Shown piece after piece: positions 1-9,184 of a stretch of DNA of 64,000 bases (position 1 is the first letter of the stretch; each line of letters opens with the position of its first letter). The notes under the pieces are model-generated. The model saw only the letters and a list, made by a program, of their open reading frames with translations. It ran no database searches and was not told where the DNA came from. The stretch comes from MPNP01 sp026709725 (lineage in GTDB: Bacteria; Pseudomonadota; Alphaproteobacteria; Rhodobacterales; Rhodobacteraceae), in assembly GCA_965200805.1 (NCBI GenBank), contig OZ241384.1, positions 868,001-932,000 on the forward strand, in the 5' to 3' direction. The position numbers were made by a program, and so were the translations under genes.

Positions 1-1
1 C

Positions 2-259
2 GCCGCCTGGCTGCATGAACAGGCCAATGATCTTGAGACAGCCGCGATCGCACTTGCACCATGCATTGCCGATGTTCTTGCCGCAATCCGCAAGACGACC
101 GGTTGCCTGCTCGCCAGAATGTCAGGATCCGGGGCCACCTGTTATGGTCTTTATCAATCCAGGGAGGCGGCACAAACAGCCGCCAGGGCCATCGCTGCGT
201 CCAACGAAAGCTGGTGGGTGCAGGAAACACAGGTGACATCACAAAGCGATCGCGTCTGA
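2..259 (+). CDS. ispE: IspE C-terminal part (CDP-ME kinase), 5' end outside window
   Basis: An open frame entering from the left edge gives 85 residues ending in a TGA at 257-259. It carries ARMSGSGATCYGLY, which matches the C-terminal glycine-rich GHMP-kinase motif of 4-diphosphocytidyl-2-C-methyl-D-erythritol kinase (MSGSGATCF in the family). The enzyme phosphorylates CDP-methylerythritol with ATP in the cytosolic non-mevalonate isoprenoid pathway. The next gene, convergent on the other strand, is a polyprenyl diphosphate synthase, so the two are functionally related. The N-terminal two thirds, including the start, lie outside the window. A different GHMP kinase is possible but less likely. 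Confidence 0.82.
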   Translation, partial: AAWLHEQANDLETAAIALAPCIADVLAAIRKTTGCLLARMSGSGATCYGLYQSREAAQTAARAIAASNESWWVQETQVTSQSDRV

Positions 260-303
260 GCACCCGACACCATCACCGGAACCCCCATCAGAGGTCCCCG
301 TGT

Positions 304-1299
304 TCAATTCGTCCGCCTGACAGTGAACTCGGCGAGACGGGCCAGAAAATCTGCAATCTCACTTCGCGGGAGATGCGTCAGACAGTCCCTGGCCCGGCTT
401 GCCCAACTCTCGGCCTCCCGGCAGGTTCGATCCAGTATACCGCGCTTCTGCATGATCTCCCGTGCCTGATCAATGTCACCATCCCGCTGCCGGCCCTGTG
501 ATATTGTCCGGTACCAGAATGACTTTTCCTGCCGGTCGGCTGTCTCAATCGCGCGCAGGACCGGCAGGGTGACCTTACGCTCCCGAAAGTCATCGCCGAC
601 ATTTTTCCCCAACCGATCTGTCGCACCGGAGTAGTCGAGAAGATCGTCCATGATCTGGAAACTGACGCCCAGCGCATCGCCATACTCCTCACATGCCCTG
701 ATTGCATCGCTGTCAGCCCCCGACACGACAGCCCCGACCCTGGCCGCCGCCGAAAACAGTGCAGCTGTCTTGCCACGAATAATCCGGAAATATGTCTCAT
801 CGCCCATGGCCAGATTCCGATGGGAGACAAGTTGCAGAATTTCGGCCTCCGAAATCGTCGCTGAGGCGTCTGCAAGTGTCATCAGGGCCTCAATTGAATT
901 TGCGGCAACCATCAGCTGGAAAGACCGGGCAAACAGATAATCCCCCACCAGTACTGATGTCTTGCTGTCCCAAATCGTATTGGCTGTCGGACGCCCCCGG
1001 CGCTGCATACTCTCGTCGACGACATCATCGTGAACAAGTGTTGCCGTATGAACAAATTCAACCGCTGTTGCGAGATTGACATGATCCTCGCCAGAGCAGC
1101 CGAGAAGGTTGGCGGTCGACAGCGTCAGAACCGGCCGGATTCGCTTGCCACCCCCCTCAAAGAGATGTGTGACGACCTCGTTGATACGATCCACGGTTTC
1201 GGAGCCTGACAGGCTCACGATCTTCTCCTCAACCCTGACCAGATCCCTGGCAATAACATCCGGCAGGCGGGTGAGGGGAAAGTTCGAACTCATAGGCAT
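304..1299 (-). CDS. ispB: Octaprenyl/polyprenyl diphosphate synthase
   Basis: This 331-residue protein is a long-chain trans-prenyltransferase. It extends farnesyl diphosphate with isopentenyl diphosphate to give the ubiquinone side chain. GGKRIRP is at residues 50-56, the first aspartate-rich Mg-binding motif DDVVD at 91-95, and the second, DDLLD, at about 218-222. Length is normal for IspB (about 320-335). The ATG two codons downstream (at 1293) is an equally good start. The gene converges on ispE with a 44-bp gap and diverges from the DUF2007 gene. Product chain length (C40, C45 or C50) cannot be read from the sequence. Confidence 0.93.
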   Translation of the reverse strand: MPMSSNFPLTRLPDVIARDLVRVEEKIVSLSGSETVDRINEVVTHLFEGGGKRIRPVLTLSTANLLGCSGEDHVNLATAVEFVHTATLVHDDVVDESMQRRGRPTANTIWDSKTSVLVGDYLFARSFQLMVAANSIEALMTLADASATISEAEILQLVSHRNLAMGDETYFRIIRGKTAALFSAAARVGAVVSGADSDAIRACEEYGDALGVSFQIMDDLLDYSGATDRLGKNVGDDFRERKVTLPVLRAIETADRQEKSFWYRTISQGRQRDGDIDQAREIMQKRGILDRTCREAESWASRARDCLTHLPRSEIADFLARLAEFTVRRTN

Positions 1300-1374
1300 A
1301 TCGGAATCGCCGCCCGACCTGCATTTTTGATGCCCCTCTCGACATCGTCACCGGGTTGGGGGTATAGAACCGTC

Positions 1375-1593
1375 ATGAAGGAAATCCTGAGAACGACCGA
1401 TCCAACGCTGATTGCCTTCTCCACGGCATTGCTTGAGGGGGAGGGCATACAGCCCTTCGTCATGGATGTCCATATGAGTGTCATTGAGGGGTCTATTGGC
1501 ATCTTCCCCCGGCGCCTCATGGTTGCCGACCGGGATTATATCTGCGCCCGCCGTATCCTTGCTGACAATGAAATTGATCTTCCTGAGGACTGA
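1375..1593 (+). CDS. DUF2007 small protein (putative signal-transducing)
   Basis: This is a 72-residue protein starting MKEILRTTDPTLIAFSTALL. It fits the DUF2007 family: short ferredoxin-like proteins with a strand-helix start and a buried hydrophobic helix around the STALLEGEGI region, ending in a helix that carries ARRILADNE. In alphaproteobacteria such genes commonly sit divergent from a polyprenyl synthase gene, as here. An upstream in-frame start exists at 1327, but the family starts at this ATG. Function is unknown; domain annotations suggest signal binding, without experimental proof known to me. Confidence 0.78.
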   Translation: MKEILRTTDPTLIAFSTALLEGEGIQPFVMDVHMSVIEGSIGIFPRRLMVADRDYICARRILADNEIDLPED

Positions 1594-1710
1594 GCACCAC
1601 CATCGCCTCAAAAGATATTTTTCACTCCCCCGCAGATTTTCCTTGTCTCACCCATGGGTCATTCACTACAATGACCGGGCTTGTTGCAACTCACAGAAAA
1701 GGAGGCCCGA

Positions 1711-1872
1711 ATGACGGCGGAGGAAAAGCGCGATTCACTTAAAAAAGAACATGAAGAACTTTCGAGGCTGGTCGAACAGGAAGAACAGTACCCGTCACCC
1801 AATCAGTTTTACATCTCCGAGCTGAAGAAAAAGAAGCTCCAGCTCAAGGAACAGATTGAGGGAATCAGCTAG
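1711..1872 (+). CDS. DUF465 (YdcH-like) small coiled-coil protein
   Basis: This 53-residue, highly charged, almost entirely helical protein has the DUF465 layout: a helix with HEELSRLVEQEE, a short PSPNQFYISELKKKKLQLK turn-helix, and a Lys-rich end. The start is fixed by an excellent Shine-Dalgarno sequence (AAAGGAGG at about 1697-1704) upstream of MTAEEK. Family members are small cytoplasmic proteins of unknown function. It is the last gene before a 0.6-kb stretch without recognisable genes. Confidence 0.82.
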   Translation: MTAEEKRDSLKKEHEELSRLVEQEEQYPSPNQFYISELKKKKLQLKEQIEGIS

Positions 1873-2481
1873 CATTCCCCACCCCTGCATCCCGCGAGGA
1901 CACATCCGCCCGCCCGCTTCTCCAGCGGCCCTCACACACCCGGCCCGGTCAGGGTGATGCCGTCAGGGATCTTCGCCGCCCGTTTCCCTGCTCAACCCCG
2001 CAACCGGACCTTAACCGGGCCCCGTTGGCGGCACAGCACCTGGAGGTGGCAGGCGGTCGCACCGGATGCGCATCAATCCTGATCTCTGGCTGCCACCGGA
2101 CCGAACTGCAACCGGCTGGCCAGATCATGGCGGAGGTTCGATCCCGGGGCGTTGCCCCTCGGACCGGAAGCGGGAATCAAGGACACAACTGACAATCATT
2201 GCAACCGCAGTGACCTGGATCCGGTTGTTCCGAAAGAGGGGTTGCACATCTGCACACGGACGATGGTATTGCCCGCAGCCCGGGCAACGAACCCTGTCTA
2301 CCCATTGGCAACAGGAAGCATTTGACTGCGGGCGTTCACGTTGATCATATGTGGGCTGCCAATCAGCTGCAGGGCGATATCTGCCGCCGGAAGAACAAAT
2401 CCCGCCCACAGATATGCAAGGGTGACTGCAATTCGGTCATCCATGGTGTATGTGTGTGAAGCGGAGTGACCGGAGAGAGAC
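1873..2481. other. Intergenic stretch, no gene recognised
   Basis: About 600 bp with only short overlapping frames that show no family signature. It is C-rich in its first half. Its end holds the ribosome binding site of the ATPase gene (GGAGAGAGAC before ATG 2482). A promoter for that gene is expected here but I cannot place it. Confidence 0.4.
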
Positions 2482-3762
2482 ATGACCGAAGTCGACCTTG
2501 ATGGTCTGCATGCGTTCATTGCCAGTTCGGAGGGCTCATATCCGCCGGTATTTGTTGGACGCGAGCCTGAACTGAACACACTGATGACGGCGGCCCGGGA
2601 GACCTGGCATCTTTTCCGTACAGGACAGAGCGGCAGCCTGAGCAAACGGACCCATATTGTCCATGGCGCGCCCGGAGCCGGGAAGAGCACTCTTCTGTGG
2701 GAGCTTGATCAAAGATTGCATGCTGTTGCCCCGGAAACAGGCAGACCGCGGTTGTTGTATACGAACAGTGCCGAGCTCGAGATGGATATGAACATGGTCC
2801 TTGAACGAATGGAAGGACTGGCCAGACTGGATGCAGACAACTGGCAACAGCGACTGAAAACCATGGCATCCCGGGTGAGCGGGTCCATCAACTTTGGTCC
2901 GTTCACCACAAGCCTTGACCCAGATGACAGCCTGCACGGACGACCACAGACCCTTGGCCAGCTGCGGGAGCGATTACCACCAGACCGTTGGCAGACCCCG
3001 GTTGTCCTGGCTATTGACGAGTTCCAAAACATTGGCAGTTCAGAGCAATCCCCGGTCTCCCGATTGCTTCAGGCACTGCATGAAGCCAGTTGCGGTCTGC
3101 CGGTCATGCTGGTGTTGTCCGGGCTTGGCAATTCGCCCGATCAGGCAAGGAAGATCGGACTCACCCGCGGGCTGGCAGTCACCGGGATCGGGTGCCTGTC
3201 AGAAGAGGAAGCCCGGGCACTTGTTCGCGGCTGGTGTCGGCATTACGGGTTGGATACGGATGAACATGGCACGGAGATTGATCATTTTGCCGACAGCACA
3301 GGCGGCTGGCCACGGCATCTGCACTTCGCCCTGCAGGCCCTGGCCGGTGAGCTTGTGCGCTCTGATGTGGACGGGCAACTGTCCCGGGTTTTCTGGCAGG
3401 GTGTGATGAACGGGAGCATGGATCTGCGGCGAAAATACTACTATGATCAGCAAAGCCCGGAGATGCAGGCTTCTGCATACCTGGTTGCAGCCCTGATGCG
3501 GGATTTGCAGCCTGAAAGAGGTCCGATCGGAGTTGACAGACTTATCCATCGCCACCGCAGGAAGGAATCGGGGTGGAGGCTGCCGGATGGAATGAGTTCC
3601 TGGGATTTCCAGAGCCACCTCATCCACCGGGGCGTGTTGCATCCGGGTGACGACAGCAGCCTCAGTTGCCCAATTCCAAGCTTCAGGGATTTCCTGATCG
3701 CCCAGGGAGAGCCGGCACCAGCGCCGGCACAGGAACCGGATGGTGCATCGCCGCAACCCTGA
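2482..3762 (+). CDS. Orphan AAA/STAND-like P-loop ATPase
   Basis: This is a 426-residue cytoplasmic ATPase. The N-terminal VFVGREPELNTL (residues 23-34) is the box that precedes the P-loop in AAA_16/STAND and Orc-like NTPases. Walker A is GAPGAGKST (62-70) and Walker B is VVLAIDEF (174-181). The C-terminal third (from about 330) is basic and may contain a winged-helix-like region, ending in an Ala/Pro-rich tail. It has a good Shine-Dalgarno sequence and no operon partner. Such ATPases occur as signalling switches, replication-like initiators or defence components. Without a recognised effector domain, the role is open. Confidence 0.8.
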   Translation: MTEVDLDGLHAFIASSEGSYPPVFVGREPELNTLMTAARETWHLFRTGQSGSLSKRTHIVHGAPGAGKSTLLWELDQRLHAVAPETGRPRLLYTNSAELEMDMNMVLERMEGLARLDADNWQQRLKTMASRVSGSINFGPFTTSLDPDDSLHGRPQTLGQLRERLPPDRWQTPVVLAIDEFQNIGSSEQSPVSRLLQALHEASCGLPVMLVLSGLGNSPDQARKIGLTRGLAVTGIGCLSEEEARALVRGWCRHYGLDTDEHGTEIDHFADSTGGWPRHLHFALQALAGELVRSDVDGQLSRVFWQGVMNGSMDLRRKYYYDQQSPEMQASAYLVAALMRDLQPERGPIGVDRLIHRHRRKESGWRLPDGMSSWDFQSHLIHRGVLHPGDDSSLSCPIPSFRDFLIAQGEPAPAPAQEPDGASPQP

Positions 3763-4135
3763 TCCGACGGAACCCCGTTGCCCCCGTTGCCGTTTTGACG
3801 CATGGCTGTCGAACCCTGGTCAATGTGTCTGATGCATGGAGGCCCCGGATCAATGACACAATGCAACCCGCGTGCCGCTGCAAAACCGGAAACAGCGAAA
3901 TAGATCTCCACACCATATTTGCCGGCATAGGTGATGGTCTCGCCGATCTTTTCCGAAGTCAGCAAGCACCCCGGCGGAGATCAGGACAGACATTGTCGCG
4001 GCGGTCCCGTGCAAACCGGCATGAAACCAGTCTCCACCGTGATCGGATCATGCCCACCCTCTGGTCAATCTCTTGCCATGGAGAGCACCCGAATGGGTCT
4101 CCGCCGACCCGGCCGGCAAGGGCTTTGCCAAAAGA
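3763..4135. other. Spacer between ATPase gene and phaB
   Basis: About 370 bp between convergent genes. A minus-strand frame ending inside the ATPase gene (3447-3965) has a protein-like stretch (about 3870-3965, reading ETITYAGKYGVEIYF), but no start or family signature could be assigned. It may be a gene fragment. No clear terminator hairpin with a T-run was seen. Confidence 0.3.
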
Positions 4136-4858
4136 TCAGGCCATATACTGCCCGCCATTGGCCGAAAGGGTTGAACCGGTGATGAACCCGGAGCTGTCGG
4201 CAGCAAGGAAAGCGACGCATTGGGCGATTTCCTCGGCCTCGCCGAGGCGACCAACGGGGATCTGGGCAACAATTGCATCCCGGACCTTTTCCGGGACAGC
4301 CATGACCATCTCGGTGGCAATGTAACCCGGACAAATGGCATTGACGGTGATGCCCTTGCGGGCTCCTTCCTGGGCCAGAGCGCGGGTGAAGCCGATATCA
4401 CCGGCTTTTGCAGCCGAGTAGTTCGCCTGACCGATCTGTCCTTTTTGACCATTGACGGATGAGATGTTGATGATTCTGCCAAAACCGCGTTCCCGCATGC
4501 CTTCCCAGACCTGATGGGTCATATTGAAAACACCATTCAGGTTGGTTCCGATCACTTCCGACCATTGTTCGGGGGTCATGCGATGGAACATGGCATCACG
4601 GGTGATACCGGCATTGTTGACCAGGATTTCAACCGGCCCCAGTTCTGCTTCCACGGCCTTCACGCCCCCGGCACACTCCTCATAATCAGCCACAGACCAT
4701 TTGAATGTCCTGATTCCGGTGTCCCTGGTGAATGCTTCCGCAGCTTCATCGTTGCCTGCATAGCTTGCCGCAACCGAATAGCCGGCTCCGGCCAGCGTTC
4801 TGCTGATTGCAGCACCGATTCCCCGGGTTCCACCGGTTACCAATGCAACTCGTGACAT
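4136..4858 (-). CDS. phaB: Acetoacetyl-CoA reductase (PhaB, SDR family)
   Basis: This 240-residue short-chain dehydrogenase reduces acetoacetyl-CoA to (R)-3-hydroxybutyryl-CoA with NADPH, the second step of polyhydroxybutyrate synthesis. The nucleotide-binding motif TGGTRGIG is at residues 8-15. NNAGITRD and the catalytic Ser/YSAAK set are present, and the PGYI(A)TEMV segment after the active site is typical of PhaB. The start at 4858 follows a GGAG site and gives the normal family length; an upstream in-frame extension to 4951 has no such support. It lies 34 bp downstream of phaA on the same strand, so the two form an operon. No PHA synthase (phaC) is in the window. Confidence 0.93.
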   Translation of the reverse strand: MSRVALVTGGTRGIGAAISRTLAGAGYSVAASYAGNDEAAEAFTRDTGIRTFKWSVADYEECAGGVKAVEAELGPVEILVNNAGITRDAMFHRMTPEQWSEVIGTNLNGVFNMTHQVWEGMRERGFGRIINISSVNGQKGQIGQANYSAAKAGDIGFTRALAQEGARKGITVNAICPGYIATEMVMAVPEKVRDAIVAQIPVGRLGEAEEIAQCVAFLAADSSGFITGSTLSANGGQYMA

Positions 4859-4892
4859 GACTGTCTCCTTTCCTCTTGATTGCGGGTCCTGG

Positions 4893-6068
4893 TTAGACGC
4901 TCTCCAGACACATGGCAACACCCATACCGCCGCCAATGCACAGCGTGGCAAGCCCGCGTTTTGCCGAACTCCGCTTCATCTCAAACAACAGTGTGTTCAG
5001 AATTCTTGCTCCGGATGCACCGATCGGGTGACCAATGGCAATGGCTCCCCCGTTGACATTGACAATTTCCTGATTCCATCCCATTTCACCGTTCACGGCA
5101 CAGGCCTGTGCGGCAAACGCCTCATTGGCCTCAACCAGATCAAGATCATCAATTGTCCAGCCGGCTTTTTCCAATGCCCTGCGGGACGCATTGACCGGAC
5201 CAATCCCCATGATTGAGGGGTCAACCCCGGCCGTTGCATAGGACACGATCCTGGCCATCGGTTCAATGCCCCGTTTCTCTGCATTCTCCGATGTCATCAG
5301 AAGAACGGCCGCAGCGCCATCATTGATACCGGATGCATTGCCGGCCGTCACTGAACCTTCACGGTTGAATGCCGGTCGGAGTTTTTGCATGTTCTCGATT
5401 GTTGCTCCGATCCGGATGTACTGGTCGGTATCCTCGATGACATCCCCCTTGCGGGACCTGACCGTGACCGGGGTGATCTCATCCTTGAACTTTCCGGCCT
5501 TCTGGGCCGCTTCGGCCTTGTTTTGCGAAGCCAGTGCGAATTCATCCTGACGTTCGCGGTTGATCTGCCATTTTTCAGCCACATTCTCAGCCGTAACACC
5601 CATGTGATAGCCGTTGAAAGCGTCCCAGAGTCCATCCTTGATCATGCAGTCAACAAATTCGACATCTCCCATCTTTTTCCCGTTGCGCAGATGCGCCACA
5701 TGCGGTGAGAGACTCATGTTTTCCTGACCTCCCGCAATCACCACATCCGCATCACCAAGACTGATGTGCTGCGCTGCGATTGCCACCGCGCGCAAGCCTG
5801 ATCCGCAAACCTGGTTCAGGCCCCATGCCGATGATTCAACAGGCAAACCAGCCTCAATATGAGCCTGCCGGGCCGGGTTCTGTCCCTGACCGGCACTCAA
5901 AACCTGTCCCAGAATTGTTTCGGACACCTCTTCCTTGTCGACACCACCCCGCTCGACCACCGCATTCAGGACCGCTGCACCCAGAGTGTGTGCAGGGACA
6001 TTGGCAAACATGCCATTGAAATTCCCCACAGGGGTGCGGGCAGCCGCACAAATCACAACATCAGTCAT
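4893..6068 (-). CDS. phaA: Acetyl-CoA C-acetyltransferase (thiolase PhaA)
   Basis: This 391-residue biosynthetic thiolase condenses two acetyl-CoA to acetoacetyl-CoA for PHB synthesis. The acyl-accepting Cys88 sits in NQVCGSGLRA, His347 in GHPIGASGAR, and the proton-exchange Cys377 in CIGGGMG near the C-terminus. Length and all three catalytic positions match the family. It is the first gene of the phaA-phaB pair; the promoter should lie in the ~300-bp space upstream (6069-6367). A degradative role (FadA/AtoB) cannot be excluded by sequence, but phaB next to it argues for biosynthesis. Confidence 0.94.
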   Translation of the reverse strand: MTDVVICAAARTPVGNFNGMFANVPAHTLGAAVLNAVVERGGVDKEEVSETILGQVLSAGQGQNPARQAHIEAGLPVESSAWGLNQVCGSGLRAVAIAAQHISLGDADVVIAGGQENMSLSPHVAHLRNGKKMGDVEFVDCMIKDGLWDAFNGYHMGVTAENVAEKWQINRERQDEFALASQNKAEAAQKAGKFKDEITPVTVRSRKGDVIEDTDQYIRIGATIENMQKLRPAFNREGSVTAGNASGINDGAAAVLLMTSENAEKRGIEPMARIVSYATAGVDPSIMGIGPVNASRRALEKAGWTIDDLDLVEANEAFAAQACAVNGEMGWNQEIVNVNGGAIAIGHPIGASGARILNTLLFEMKRSSAKRGLATLCIGGGMGVAMCLESV

Positions 6069-6367
6069 TCACTTGATTCCTTGATAATGAGGCCCCACCG
6101 GCCGTTTGGGTTCCCTCTATTACACATTCCTGCCGGAATAAAGGTTGATGTTGCAGTGCAGCATCAGAATCAGCAGGAATCGCATTGCGAGACATCCATG
6201 CAATCACTGGCACCCAACCAGCCCGATGCGAGGCAGACAATGCGCATCCGGGCATGCCGGTGTATTCGTGAAGATGGGAAAGCCGGCACGAAAACGATTG
6301 CTCTCTGTCAAATCCCAAGGGACAGCGATCAGCCGGGACGGAACGGGCAGAGGAGCATCCCAACTCC

Positions 6368-6829
6368 TCAATCCCCATGCGGCATGAGAGTCACGGAGAG
6401 GCCTGCTTCCTCCAACATGGTCTTGCCTGCCCGGAAACTGGCATCAAGGGCACCATCGATTGCGGGGATGGGCGGACAGACCAGCGCCGCAAGACCGGAC
6501 TGGATGATGGCGCGGCTGCAATCGGCGCAGGGGAAACGGTTGACGTAAAGCGTGGCACCGGCCACCGGAACACCGATTCTGGCAGCGTTGTAGAGTGCAT
6601 TGCGTTCGGCGTGCTCGAACCAGAGAAACTTCGTTCCGCTCTCGCGATCAAAACGACTTTGGTCCCGACCGGAAATCCCCCGCGGGAAACCGTTGTAGCC
6701 GGTTGCCAGGATCACATGGCCCTCGCCGACAATGAGACAGCCGACCTGAAAATGAGGATCTTCGGACCACTGCGCGATCTGATTGCAAAGCCCCATGAAA
6801 CGCTGATGCCAGATCTGCCCAACAGCCAT
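6368..6829 (-). CDS. dCMP/cytidine-type zinc deaminase
   Basis: This 153-residue protein has the ComEB/dCMP deaminase layout: WSEDPHFQVG near the start, GYNGFPRGI, the zinc/catalytic HAERN (H73, E75) and PCADC (C101, C104). The family converts dCMP to dUMP; some relatives act on other amino-pyrimidines. The chosen ATG matches the family start; the frame is open upstream to 7183, but that part overlaps the ferredoxin gene and is not protein-like. It lies 52 bp after the ferredoxin gene and is probably the last gene of the LysR-governed cluster. Whether it serves nucleotide metabolism or the cluster's own substrate is unknown. Confidence 0.85.
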   Translation of the reverse strand: MAVGQIWHQRFMGLCNQIAQWSEDPHFQVGCLIVGEGHVILATGYNGFPRGISGRDQSRFDRESGTKFLWFEHAERNALYNAARIGVPVAGATLYVNRFPCADCSRAIIQSGLAALVCPPIPAIDGALDASFRAGKTMLEEAGLSVTLMPHGD

Positions 6830-6881
6830 CGGAATCCGTCCCGCCACTATCTGTCTACGATGGTTCGACCAGTGCGCCCTC

Positions 6882-7223
6882 TCATGATTCTGCCGGTGTT
6901 GCACCCGGCCACCGCCGAACAATCCTTGGGTCCCGCAATGGCTTGTCGTGGCGGGACCAGCCGCCCGGGACAGTGATGGTGCCGCCCGCGTCATGGAACG
7001 CTGCCGTGTTGACATCAAGGAATTGCTCTTCTCCTGATGGAACCTCATCCTCCCAACTGATGGCATCAACCGGACAGATCGTTTCGCACACACCGCATTC
7101 GATACATTCCGTGGGATGGATGTAGTACATGCGTTCGCCCTCATAGATGCAGTCGACAGGACACACTGCGGTACAGCTTCCATCCTTCACATCGATACAG
7201 GGGCTGAGAATGACCAGCGTCAC
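6882..7223 (-). CDS. 7Fe/8Fe ferredoxin (FdxA-like)
   Basis: This 113-residue protein has eight cysteines in two clusters: C9, C17, C21, C25 and C40, C43, C46, C50. The 7-residue gap between C9 and C17 followed by CPVDC is characteristic of FdxA-type [3Fe-4S]/[4Fe-4S] ferredoxins (PCIDVKDGSC, CPVDCIYEG, CIECGVCETICP). It starts 4 bp after the crotonase stop and so is translationally linked to the catabolic cluster. It probably passes electrons to or from the FAD oxidoreductase encoded upstream; that pairing is inference. The tail after residue 60 is not conserved in a way I recognise. Confidence 0.9.
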   Translation of the reverse strand: MTLVILSPCIDVKDGSCTAVCPVDCIYEGERMYYIHPTECIECGVCETICPVDAISWEDEVPSGEEQFLDVNTAAFHDAGGTITVPGGWSRHDKPLRDPRIVRRWPGATPAES

Positions 7224-7226
7224 AGT

Positions 7227-8003
7227 TCACCTGCCCTGCCAGACCGGTGACCGCTTGTCACGAAATGCAGCAACTCCCTCTTCAGCATCGGCGGATGTCA
7301 GGGCGGCCTCAAGAAGCCGGGACGGCCGGGAATAGGCCTCATGAATGGGCAGGTGTGCTGTATCCCGGACAACTGACTTGATCGCCCGACAGCTGAGAGG
7401 GGCAGATGAGAGGATGTCGGCAACCCACCGGTCGGTCTCTTCATCCAGCTGTTCCATGGGAACCACTGCATTGACAAGGCCGTAGCAGGCCATCTCGGAG
7501 GCTGTGATGCGCCTGCCGGTCAACATCATTCCAAGGGCAATATTGCGGGGCAGGACCCTTGGCAGAGTGACCATGCCTCCATCCAGGGGGACCCGTCCAA
7601 CCTTGGCCTCCGGCAGGGCAAACCACGCAGTTTCGGCAGCGATGATGATGTCGCAGCCAAGCACCATCTCAAAACCTCCACCGAGTGCCATGCCATTCAC
7701 GCGGGCAATGATCGGGATGGGCAGGGTGGTTCTCAGTCCGATGCCCTGAAACGAATTGTCAATGATATCCCGCCAGTATGCGACACCACTCGGGCCACCG
7801 GTATCCTTGAGGTCGGCCCCTGCGGAGAATGCCTTCTTGCCTGCCCCCGTCAGCACGACGCATCGGATTCTGGTATTCTTCTCGATTTCATCCCAGATCG
7901 ATGCAAGGCGATTGGCGGCCTGCCGATCAATCGCATTCAGCCGTTCCGGCCGGTCTATCGTGACCCGGGCCACTTGCCCCGACAGATGGAGCTCAATACT
8001 CAT
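7227..8003 (-). CDS. Enoyl-CoA hydratase/isomerase (crotonase family)
   Basis: This is a 258-residue crotonase-fold enzyme. The oxyanion-hole segment FSAGADLKD is at about 59-67 and the second, MALGGGFE, at about 105-112. The first acidic residue (E112) is present; the second canonical Glu position lies in GRVPLDGG and reads differently, as in CaiD-like and other non-hydratase crotonases. It is therefore a CoA-thioester hydratase, isomerase or lyase of unknown substrate. The ATG overlaps the stop of the CoA-transferase gene (ATGA at 8000-8003), showing translational coupling. Confidence 0.9.
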   Translation of the reverse strand: MSIELHLSGQVARVTIDRPERLNAIDRQAANRLASIWDEIEKNTRIRCVVLTGAGKKAFSAGADLKDTGGPSGVAYWRDIIDNSFQGIGLRTTLPIPIIARVNGMALGGGFEMVLGCDIIIAAETAWFALPEAKVGRVPLDGGMVTLPRVLPRNIALGMMLTGRRITASEMACYGLVNAVVPMEQLDEETDRWVADILSSAPLSCRAIKSVVRDTAHLPIHEAYSRPSRLLEAALTSADAEEGVAAFRDKRSPVWQGR

Positions 8004-9184
8004 GAAGCAGAACCGCGCATGGCAGGGAATGACCGAAGCTCGTCCATGACAGCGTCGGTATGCTCACCAAGGCCCGGAGGGGCATGACGGATACGGAGCG
8101 GAGCATCGCTCAAATGAACGGGCGACCCGACAAATCGGACATTCCCATGGTGGCGGGTCTGTATTGTCACAAGCATCCCGTTGATTGCCGTTTGCGGATC
8201 GTCAAGAGCCGTTCCGAGATCCCGAACAGGCGCACAGAGCAAATCACGGGCTTCAAGGCGGGACAGCCAGTGGTCAGTGGTGTTCGTCGCCAGAACCTGC
8301 CGGAAACGCCTGTGCAGATACGGCTTGGCCTCGCGCTGGCTCGGCAGGTCCGGATAGTCGGGAGACAGGTCTTCGAGGCCCAGGGCCTGGCAGATGTCCT
8401 GCAATGGGTTGGCCTTGAACGCACCAACAATCACCAGCGCACCATCGGATGTTTCAAAGAGTCCGGTCAGCGGCATTGCAGCCCAGTTCAAGACCTCACC
8501 ATGAGCACTCCACTGAGCCGCTTCCTGCATCTGCATGGCAATCATGCTGTCGTAGAGAGACACATCGACCTGTTGCCCCCGACCGGTTTTCTCGCGCATC
8601 AGCAAGGCAGCCAGGATGCCTTGCACGAGATGCATCCCGGCGGTGTAATCGCACAGCGTTGTGGGATAGATTGATCGGGGGACCGATGGGTCCGATGTCT
8701 TGTCCATCACGCCGGTCAATGCCTGGGCAAGAACATCCTGGCCACCCTTGTGGGCATAGGGGCCTTTGGGTCCAAAACCGGTCCCTGATGCGCAGATGAT
8801 TCTCGGATTGATGGTGCTGAGCGACTTGAAGCACAGGTCAAGACGCTTCATGACATCTGCCCGGAAGTTGTCGACAACCACGTCAGCTGTTTCAACGAGA
8901 CTTCGGATCGCCTGCCGCCCCTCTTCGGACTTCATGTCGATTGTCACGGACCGCTTGTTGCGATTGAGCGAACCGAAGACAACATTGTTCTGATGCTCTT
9001 CCGTCTGGCCTCCGAAAAAACTGCGTGACAGATCACCGGAACCGGGTCGCTCGATCTTGATGACATCGGCACCAAAATCGCCAAGCATCTGTGTTGCGCA
9101 TGGACCAAGCATGACCTGCGTGAAGTCAATGACACGCACCCCGCTGAGAGGCAGAATGGCATCGGAGTGCGGAGCAGGGGTCAT
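8000..9184 (-). CDS. CaiB/BaiF family (class III) CoA-transferase
   Basis: This is a 394-residue family III CoA-transferase. Key features are VIDFTQVMLGPCATQMLG at the N-terminus, GADVIKIERPGSGD around 38-51, the R/KSV-ID motif, and the catalytic Asp179 in LCDYTAG. It moves CoA between a donor thioester and a carboxylic acid substrate, which would activate the imported compound for the crotonase encoded next. ATGA overlaps on both sides (with the FAD oxidoreductase gene upstream and the crotonase gene downstream) mark one transcript. The substrate is not predictable. Confidence 0.9.
   Translation of the reverse strand: MTPAPHSDAILPLSGVRVIDFTQVMLGPCATQMLGDFGADVIKIERPGSGDLSRSFFGGQTEEHQNNVVFGSLNRNKRSVTIDMKSEEGRQAIRSLVETADVVVDNFRADVMKRLDLCFKSLSTINPRIICASGTGFGPKGPYAHKGGQDVLAQALTGVMDKTSDPSVPRSIYPTTLCDYTAGMHLVQGILAALLMREKTGRGQQVDVSLYDSMIAMQMQEAAQWSAHGEVLNWAAMPLTGLFETSDGALVIVGAFKANPLQDICQALGLEDLSPDYPDLPSQREAKPYLHRRFRQVLATNTTDHWLSRLEARDLLCAPVRDLGTALDDPQTAINGMLVTIQTRHHGNVRFVGSPVHLSDAPLRIRHAPPGLGEHTDAVMDELRSFPAMRGSAS

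Noticed and set aside
6368..7183. 271-codon frame as one fused deaminase protein
   Set aside because: The first ~118 codons overlap the ferredoxin gene in another phase and are not protein-like. The deaminase family starts at the ATG at 6829.
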